From assembly GCA_003242675.1 (NCBI GenBank), contig QGVE01000091.1, positions 1 to 11,102 on the forward strand: a stretch of 11,102 nucleotides of DNA. Direction: 5' to 3'. This stretch comes from Bacillota bacterium (lineage in GTDB: Bacteria; Bacillota_E; Symbiobacteriia; Symbiobacteriales; Symbiobacteriaceae). Made by a program: the position numbers and the translations under genes. This document shows, piece after piece, positions 6,591-11,102 of the stretch. Each line of letters begins with the position of its first letter. Position 1 is the first letter of the stretch. Under the pieces are notes generated by a model. It did not search any database. It was given only the letters and a program-made list of their open reading frames with translations, and had not been told where the DNA came from.

Positions 6591-7670
6591 GTGGTGCTGG
6601 AGCGGCTGGCGGCATGGGCTGCGGGGCTGCCCGCCACCGGGTCGGAACCGGATCTGGCGGCCGCCGTGGCCCGGGCCGCGGTGGAAGGGCTGGGCTGCTC
6701 CGCCGCGGGGGTGCGCCGGGAGGGCCGCGCCGACTGGCTCGCCCGCGTTCCCGAAGGTGCGGCGATCGCCGGCGAGGTCCGCCTGCCGCTCGCCGGCGGT
6801 CTGGAGCTGGCGGTTGACGGCCCCTGCGGGGAAGGGCTCGCGCTTCTGGCCGTGGTGGCCGGCAAGCTCCTGGAGGCGGCCCGGGAGCGGGCACGCCTGG
6901 CCGAGCGCGCCGAGGCCGCGGAGCGGCGGGCCCGGGAGGCCCTGGAGCGGTACCGCAGCCAGACCGAGCGGCTGGCGGCGCTCCGGGTCGAGCTGGACGA
7001 GGCGCTGGAGCGCCACCTGCTCCTCAGCGAGCGGAACCGGATCGCGCAGGACCTGCACGACCGGGCCGCGCAGACCAGCTACCTGCTGGCCCTGAAGCTC
7101 GACTGGCTGCTCGGCGATCTGGACCCCGGCGACCCGCTGCGGGCGGAGCTGGAGCGGCTGAAAGGCCTCGCGGCCGAGGCGGCCGCGCAGACCCGGGAGG
7201 CGATCTTCGCCCTGCGGGCTCATGAACTCCGCGAGGGCGGGCTGCACGGCGGACTGCGGCGGCTGCTCGAGGAGGCGGAGGCGGAGGGGTTCACGACGCG
7301 CCTCACGGTCGCCGGCACCCCCAGGCCGCTGCCGGCCGAGGTGGAGGACGCCCTGTTCAAGGTGGGGCAGGAGGCGCTGACCAACGCCCGCAAGCACAGC
7401 CGGGGCAGCGCGATCATGGTGGCCCTGCGCTACGAGCCGGCCTGCGTCACCCTGGTCGTGCAGGATAACGGGGTGGGGATAAAGAACAGCACAGATCTTG
7501 AGAAAGCAGGAAGGTTTGGCATTCGTGGTATGCGTGAGCGGGTGGTCCGGCTGGGCGGCCGGCTGGAGCTGCTGGAAGGCGACGAAGGCGGACTCCTGGT
7601 CAGGGCCTCGGTCCCGCTGAAGGGGGTGGACACGCGTGCCCATCCGGATCCTCATCGTCGACGACCATGA
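6591..7670 (+). CDS. Soluble two-component histidine kinase, NarL/HisKA_3 family
   Basis: This is a sensor kinase of about 359 residues with no membrane segment, so it senses a cytoplasmic signal. Residues 10-95 form a small domain of possibly GAF type, a fold I cannot confirm. Residues 96-147 are a highly charged coiled coil. The HisKA_3 dimerisation helix contains ERNRIAQDLHDRAAQ with phospho-acceptor His156. The ATPase domain shows the N box (EALTNARKHS, Asn265), G1 (DNGVGI, 292-297) and G2 (GRFGIRGMRER, 307-317). The N-terminal domain has only two cysteines (36 and 79), so it is not an NreB-type four-cysteine oxygen sensor. I chose the GTG at 6591 for its G-rich ribosome binding site 9 nt upstream; a TTG at 6570 would add seven residues. 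The 3' end overlaps the regulator gene by 35 bp. A short AT-rich patch near 7462-7540 stands out. Confidence 0.9.
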   Translation: MVLERLAAWAAGLPATGSEPDLAAAVARAAVEGLGCSAAGVRREGRADWLARVPEGAAIAGEVRLPLAGGLELAVDGPCGEGLALLAVVAGKLLEAARERARLAERAEAAERRAREALERYRSQTERLAALRVELDEALERHLLLSERNRIAQDLHDRAAQTSYLLALKLDWLLGDLDPGDPLRAELERLKGLAAEAAAQTREAIFALRAHELREGGLHGGLRRLLEEAEAEGFTTRLTVAGTPRPLPAEVEDALFKVGQEALTNARKHSRGSAIMVALRYEPACVTLVVQDNGVGIKNSTDLEKAGRFGIRGMRERVVRLGGRLELLEGDEGGLLVRASVPLKGVDTRAHPDPHRRRP

Positions 7671-8271
7671 ACTGCTGCGGGAGGGGCTGAAGTCGCTGCT
7701 CTCCCGGGAGGAGGACATGGAGGTGGTGGGGGAGGCGGCAGGCGGCCGCGAGGCCCTTCAGCTCTGCCGGAGCCTGCGGCCGGATGTGGTGGTGCTGGAC
7801 GCGCGGCTGCCGGACGTGGACGGCGTGGAGGTCTGCCGCCAGATTCAGGACGAGATGCCCGAGGTGGCCGTGCTGTTCCTCACGACGTACACCGACGCCG
7901 ACCTGGTGCTGGGCGCGGTGCGGGCGGGCGCCCGCGGGTACGTGGTAAAGGACGTGCTGGGCATGGACCTGAAGCGGTCGATCCGGGCGGTGGCGCGGGG
8001 CGAGGTGGCCATGGACCCCAAGGTGGTGGGCCACCTGATCCAGCAGATGCGGTCGCCGTCGCCGCAGAAGGAGGACCGCATCCCCCTCAACCGGCAACAG
8101 CTGGCGATCATCCGCCTGGTGGCGCAGGGGTACACCAACCGGGAGATCGCCCAGCGGATGTTCCTCAGCGAGAAGACCGTGAAGGGCTACCTGGCCGAGG
8201 CCATGCGGCGGATGGGCGTCAAGAACCGCGTGGAGGCCGCGATGGTCGCGTCGAAGAACGGCTGGATCTGA
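7636..8271 (+). CDS. NarL/FixJ-family response regulator with LuxR-type DNA-binding domain
   Basis: This transcription regulator of 211 residues is the partner of the kinase just upstream. The receiver domain (about 1-120) has the acidic pair Asp9/Asp10 (VDDHE), phospho-acceptor Asp55 (VVLDARLPD), the Thr switch at FLTTYTD (83-84) and Lys105 (YVVKD). A linker with SPSPQKED leads to the LuxR helix-turn-helix at about 150-211, with LVAQGYTNREIAQRMFLSEKTVKGYL, the usual DNA-contacting pattern. The GTG start at 7636 lies inside the kinase reading frame, with GGGGGTGG about 6 nt before it, so the two proteins are translationally coupled. The likely targets are the divergent fdh operon and its own promoter region, which is inferred from position only. 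The gene converges on the dCache gene with 45 bp between stops. Confidence 0.94.
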   Translation: MPIRILIVDDHELLREGLKSLLSREEDMEVVGEAAGGREALQLCRSLRPDVVVLDARLPDVDGVEVCRQIQDEMPEVAVLFLTTYTDADLVLGAVRAGARGYVVKDVLGMDLKRSIRAVARGEVAMDPKVVGHLIQQMRSPSPQKEDRIPLNRQQLAIIRLVAQGYTNREIAQRMFLSEKTVKGYLAEAMRRMGVKNRVEAAMVASKNGWI

Positions 8272-8277
8272 TCGGGG

Positions 8278-8313
8278 AAAAAAGTCGGGGCCCGGTCCGG
8301 AAGGACCGGGCCC
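8278..8313 (-). terminator. Intrinsic terminator of the fdhD-2/dCache operon
   Basis: The 11-bp stem GGGCCCGGTCC (8288-8298) pairs perfectly with GGACCGGGCCC (8303-8313) around a GGAA loop. On the minus strand it begins 3 nt after the dCache stop and is followed by CGAC and six T residues (8283-8278). On the plus strand no U-tract follows, so it should be strong only for the minus-strand operon, though the hairpin may also protect the 3' end of the response regulator mRNA. Confidence 0.85.
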
Positions 8314-8316
8314 TCG

Positions 8317-10242
8317 CTACTCGGGGGACTGGCCCGCCGCCTCGGCCAGGCGGCGGGCGAGGGCCTGGACGCGCTCGCCCAGCGCGTCGAGCCGCCGGTG
8401 CGCCTCCGCGGCGGCCTCGGCGCAGGCGAGGGCGCGGCGCGACCGGCCGGCGCCCGTGCTGACGTCCTCCGCCACCGCCTCCACGGCGGTGATGAGCTCC
8501 CGGGTCGCGTCGGAGGTCGCCCGCAGCCGCTCCGCGACCTCCTCGGCCATCTGGGTGAGGTCTGCCATCTGCTGGCTCACCGCGCCGGCCCGCGCCCCGC
8601 TCTCGTTCAGGATCGCGGCCAGGGTCCAGAGCCGCTCGGTGGCCTCGTCGATGCGGGCGCCGATCGCCCCCAGGGCCGCGTCGCACTCCGACACGGCCTG
8701 CCGGGCCTGGTCCAGGTCGGCGACCAGCCGGTCCGGGCGGGCGGAGCCGTCGCCGGACTCGGCGGGATCCACCTCCAGCCGCAGGAGCTCCAGGGCGCCG
8801 GCGGCGCGCAGCACGTCCTGCCGCCCCTGCCGGGCCGCGGCCATCACCGCCCGCAGGGCCTCCAGCACGGCGTTCAGGGAGGACCGGGACTCCTGCACGG
8901 CCTGGCTCACCAGGGCGACGATGCGGCCGGCGTGGCGGAGCGTGCGGGTCTGCTCATCGGTCCCGGCGTTCACGCGCGCCAGGGCGACCTCCAGGTCCCG
9001 CATGCGGCCCCGGGCCTGGCCGGTGGTCTCGCCGGCGCGCTCGGTGGCCTGCACGGCCTCTTCGGCGGCCGCCCGGGCGGCGTCGGCGGCCGCTCCCGCC
9101 TGCCGGCCGGCCCGCGCCAGCGCCTCTCCCGCGGCCTCCACCTCCGCGGCCAGGCCGGCCAGCTGCTCGTCCCGCTGCCGCAGCCGGTCGGCGAAGCGGT
9201 GGGCGACCAGGAGCGGCCCGGCGACGGAGAGGGCGGCGAGCAGCAGGGCCACGGCGGTCGAGACGGACGTCGTGCGGGCGAGCTGGGCGAAGGCGGCCTC
9301 GGGGATGCCGACGAAGGGCGCGGCGATCACCTGGCCGGAGGGGTCCCGGAGCGGGACGTAGATCGTGCGCTGCCACTGCCAGCCCCCGACGAGGGCCCGG
9401 CCCCGGTACTCCTGCCCGGCCCGCAGCCGCTCCATCACCACGTCGGAGTAGAGGGTGCCCACGGCGCGCCCGCCGGCCACCGCCGGCACCGTCGTCGTCA
9501 CCCGGATGCCGTCGAGCGCGATGGAGGCGTCCACCCGCAGGCCCTGGGTGGAGCGCTGCAGGACCTCGTCGACGATCGCGTGGTCATTGTTGAGGATGTT
9601 GCTGACCAGCACGGCGCCGAGCACCCGGCCGTCCTCCGCCCGCACCGGGGCCGCCCCCACGAGGGCCAGGGCGTCCTCCAGCATCTGGCCGGTGCGCGGG
9701 TCCTGGGAGCCGGGCGTCTCCAGGACGGGCAGGCGCACCTGGGCCTGGATCGCCGCCGGCTCGCCGGTCAGCTCCTCCGCGGTGATCACCACCGGCGACT
9801 GGGCCGGCACGCCCGAGGAGAGCACCAGGTCCACCAGGCCGCCGTAGCGCAGCCGGTCGCCCGCCGAAGGCGATCCGGCGCGGGCGACCACCCGCCCGTC
9901 GGCGCCGACCACGGCGATCAGGTCGGCCCCCGGAAGGGCGCGCTGGAACTCGTCGAGGACGGGGCCGGCGTCCTCCCCGCGGGTCAGGGCGCCGACCACG
10001 GCCGGGTGGGCCGCCAGGGCGACGGCGCGGTCGCGCATGCGCGCGAGGCTGGCGTCGATCAGGGACTGCTCCAGGTTGATCGCCAGGCTGAGCGCCTCGT
10101 CGATCTCCCGGTCCATCTGGCGCTGCACCACGCCGTTCAGGTAGAGGCTGACCCCCAGCAGCAGGGCGGCGGGCACCAGCGAGGCGGCCGCCACCAGGAC
10201 GAGGATGCGGCTCCGGAAACGGCGGGCGGGGCGAGCCTGCAA
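8317..10242 (-). CDS. Membrane dCache sensor with long coiled-coil cytoplasmic region, chemoreceptor-like but without the signalling tip
   Basis: The protein has about 641 residues. Membrane helix 1 is at about 12-36 and helix 2 at about 326-349. Between them lies an extracytoplasmic sensor of roughly 290 residues. Its VLGAVLVSNILNND, then SIALDGIRVTTTVPA, GGRAVGT, YRGRALVGGW and the closing YVPLRDPSGQVIAAPFVGI resemble the double-Cache (dCache_3) fold found in chemoreceptors and kinases. Residues 350-641 are almost entirely Ala/Glu/Arg/Gln-rich heptads. I see no HAMP domain, no kinase or cyclase domain, and not the conserved hairpin tip of methyl-accepting proteins (LLALNAAIEAARAGE). The TTG start at 10242 is chosen because AGGAGG lies 9 nt upstream; the longer open frame to 10932 only shadows fdhD-2. 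It follows fdhD-2 by 19 bp. An annotation pipeline may call it a methyl-accepting chemotaxis protein; output and ligand are unknown. Confidence 0.8.
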   Translation of the reverse strand: MQARPARRFRSRILVLVAAASLVPAALLLGVSLYLNGVVQRQMDREIDEALSLAINLEQSLIDASLARMRDRAVALAAHPAVVGALTRGEDAGPVLDEFQRALPGADLIAVVGADGRVVARAGSPSAGDRLRYGGLVDLVLSSGVPAQSPVVITAEELTGEPAAIQAQVRLPVLETPGSQDPRTGQMLEDALALVGAAPVRAEDGRVLGAVLVSNILNNDHAIVDEVLQRSTQGLRVDASIALDGIRVTTTVPAVAGGRAVGTLYSDVVMERLRAGQEYRGRALVGGWQWQRTIYVPLRDPSGQVIAAPFVGIPEAAFAQLARTTSVSTAVALLLAALSVAGPLLVAHRFADRLRQRDEQLAGLAAEVEAAGEALARAGRQAGAAADAARAAAEEAVQATERAGETTGQARGRMRDLEVALARVNAGTDEQTRTLRHAGRIVALVSQAVQESRSSLNAVLEALRAVMAAARQGRQDVLRAAGALELLRLEVDPAESGDGSARPDRLVADLDQARQAVSECDAALGAIGARIDEATERLWTLAAILNESGARAGAVSQQMADLTQMAEEVAERLRATSDATRELITAVEAVAEDVSTGAGRSRRALACAEAAAEAHRRLDALGERVQALARRLAEAAGQSPE

Positions 10243-10251
10243 GGGCGCACA

Positions 10252-10257
10252 CCTCCT
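10252..10257 (-). promoter_or_regulatory. Ribosome binding site that fixes the TTG start of the dCache gene
   Basis: AGGAGG just before the fdhD-2 stop side of the junction lies 9 nt upstream of the TTG at 10242. The protein reading then begins MQARPARRFRSR, a positively charged lead into the first membrane helix, as expected. Confidence 0.65.
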
Positions 10258-10261
10258 CTGG

Positions 10262-10996
10262 TCAGCGGATGCGGCCGCCGGCCGTGTAGACCACCATCCG
10301 GTCCGGGCGCTTGGCGTACCCGGCGAGGTCGACCGCGAGGGCCTCGGCCAAGGCGACCGCCTCATCGGTGGCGGCCGAGAGCGAGGCCGCCACGCCGATC
10401 CCGGCCCGGGCGACCTTCCGGCAGATCTCGCAGGAAATGCGGCCGGTGGCCAGCAGGACCGTCTCCGCCGCCGGCCAGCCGGCGCGCAGCCATGCCCCGA
10501 GGGCCTTGTCGACGGCGTTGTGCCGCCCGATGTCCTCGCGGACCAGCAAGGAGCCGGAGGGCACGTGCACGACGGCCGCGGCGTGCATGCCCCCGGTCGC
10601 GGCGTAGAGCGGGGCGGCCGCCTGCATCTGCCGCATCCAGGCGGCGATCTGCTGCCGGGTGACGGCGGGGCCGGCGGGCACGGGCCGGAGCGCCGCGGCG
10701 TGGGCCGCGGGATCGAAAGCGGTGCCGCGCCCCGGGGCGGGGCTCCGGTAGCGCGCGGCGGCCCGGTCCAGGCGGGCGAGGAGCGCCGCGTCCACGGCGG
10801 CGTCCACGACGCAGGCGGCGGCGTCCACCTGCACCGCCAGCACGTCGCCGGGGCCGTCGACGATGGCCTCGGTGTAGAGGAAGCCCAGGACCCAGTCCTC
10901 CAGGTCGACGGGGGTCGTCGCGATCCGCACAAGCTCTCGCCCGCTCACGCGCAGCACCGTCTCGCGCTCGCTGGGCATGGGGTGGGGCGGCTGCAT
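10262..10996 (-). CDS. fdhD: Formate dehydrogenase accessory sulfurtransferase FdhD, copy 2 (no canonical CxxC loop)
   Basis: This second FdhD paralog, 244 residues, has the family blocks TTPVDLEDWVLGFLYTEAIV, TGGMHAAAVVHVPSG, EDIGRHNAVDKALG, ATGRISCEICRKVARAGI and LAGYAKRPDRMVVYTAGG. It should transfer sulfur to the molybdenum cofactor for a formate dehydrogenase. The central loop that carries TGCGVCG in E. coli FdhD reads SPAPGRGTAF here (about 85-94), without cysteine. A different CxxC appears at Cys189/Cys192 (SCEIC), where the family usually has SxEM. The ATG at 10996 is chosen because GGGAG lies 7 nt upstream; a GTG at 11014 would add six residues. It heads a two-gene operon with the dCache sensor and diverges clearly in sequence from copy 1, so this is an old or transferred paralog rather than a recent duplicate. 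Confidence 0.92.
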   Translation of the reverse strand: MQPPHPMPSERETVLRVSGRELVRIATTPVDLEDWVLGFLYTEAIVDGPGDVLAVQVDAAACVVDAAVDAALLARLDRAAARYRSPAPGRGTAFDPAAHAAALRPVPAGPAVTRQQIAAWMRQMQAAAPLYAATGGMHAAAVVHVPSGSLLVREDIGRHNAVDKALGAWLRAGWPAAETVLLATGRISCEICRKVARAGIGVAASLSAATDEAVALAEALAVDLAGYAKRPDRMVVYTAGGRIR

Positions 10997-11069
10997 GACA
11001 GGTCTCCCTTTCACGGCCCGGGGGCCGGAATTGCGTCAAGTCTGTATCAATGATGTTCGCGCGTTACGT

Positions 11070-11090
11070 GCCGGGGGACAAGTCCCCGGC
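11070..11090. repeat. Near-perfect palindrome upstream of fdhD-2
   Basis: GCCGGGGGAC and GTCCCCGGC are inverted around AA, a 9-bp stem with one extra G, in the 106 bp between the fdhD-2 start and the window edge. Neither strand has a T-run after it, so it does not look like a terminator. It could be an operator for the fdhD-2/dCache operon. Between it and the gene lies an AT-richer stretch (about 11036-11060) that probably holds the promoter, but I cannot choose -35 and -10 boxes with confidence. Confidence 0.4.
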
Positions 11091-11102
11091 GGTTCCCGCC
11101 GC

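Noticed and set aside
5102..6865. A 587-codon minus-strand frame running from the intergenic region through fdhD-1 into fdnG
   Set aside because: Only its last 194 codons are real, as the N-terminus of fdnG beginning at the Tat signal at 5686. The upstream part is out of frame with fdhD-1 and crosses the promoter region.
8398..10662. A 754-codon plus-strand frame antisense to the dCache gene
   Set aside because: It is Gly/Arg/Pro/His-rich without recognisable motifs and is fully explained as the shadow of the minus-strand gene.
11030..11056. A possible FNR-like site (TTGAT with partial CAA partner) upstream of fdhD-2
   Set aside because: The two halves do not form the TTGAT-N4-ATCAA arrangement; only the end triplets match.

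Overview
The window is very GC-rich on inspection, with strong AGGAGG-type ribosome binding sites, frequent GTG/TTG starts, short or overlapping gene junctions and one clear U-tract terminator. Together with a selenocysteine-containing, Tat-exported formate dehydrogenase (FDH), this fits a GC-rich, facultatively or strictly anaerobic bacterium. A Symbiobacterium-like member of the Firmicutes is my best guess, from style alone and with low confidence. The host must carry selA/selB/selC/selD elsewhere, because the catalytic subunit contains an in-frame UGA.

Region 1 (1-6372, minus strand) is one formate dehydrogenase operon, read right to left: fdhD-1, fdnG (alpha, selenocysteine), fdnH (beta, four Fe-S clusters), fdnI (gamma, cytochrome b), fdhE, then the first 41 codons of a NuoF-like gene cut by the window edge. 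Most junctions overlap by 4 bp or leave 6-14 bp. The exception is a 93-bp gap before fdhE that holds a perfect 26-bp palindrome. The alpha gene looks split in two by a stop codon, but the stop is a selenocysteine codon (residue 195) followed by a SECIS hairpin, so 2621-5686 is one gene of normal FdnG length.

Region 2 (6373-6590) is a divergent intergenic region. It holds a plausible minus-strand promoter for the fdh operon and four tandem CCG-NN-CG boxes at about 11-bp spacing.

Region 3 (6591-8271, plus strand) is a two-component pair: a soluble NarL-family histidine kinase and a LuxR-type response regulator that overlap by 35 bp. Their position suggests that they regulate the fdh operon, possibly through the phased boxes.

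Region 4 (8278-11102, minus strand) is a second small operon: a second fdhD followed by a membrane dCache sensor with a long coiled-coil cytoplasmic part, ended by a strong terminator. The sensor looks like a chemoreceptor but shows no conserved signalling tip and no HAMP domain that I can recognise.

Working model: formate is oxidised outside the membrane by FdnG, electrons pass through FdnH to haem b in FdnI and on to quinone. FdhD and FdhE paralogs mature the enzyme, and the kinase/regulator pair, perhaps with the dCache protein, ties expression to a signal that the sequence does not identify. The least ordinary points are two FdhD paralogs that both lack the canonical CxxC loop, an apparent ATC start on fdhD-1, the tip-less dCache protein paired with fdhD-2, and the phased operator-like array.
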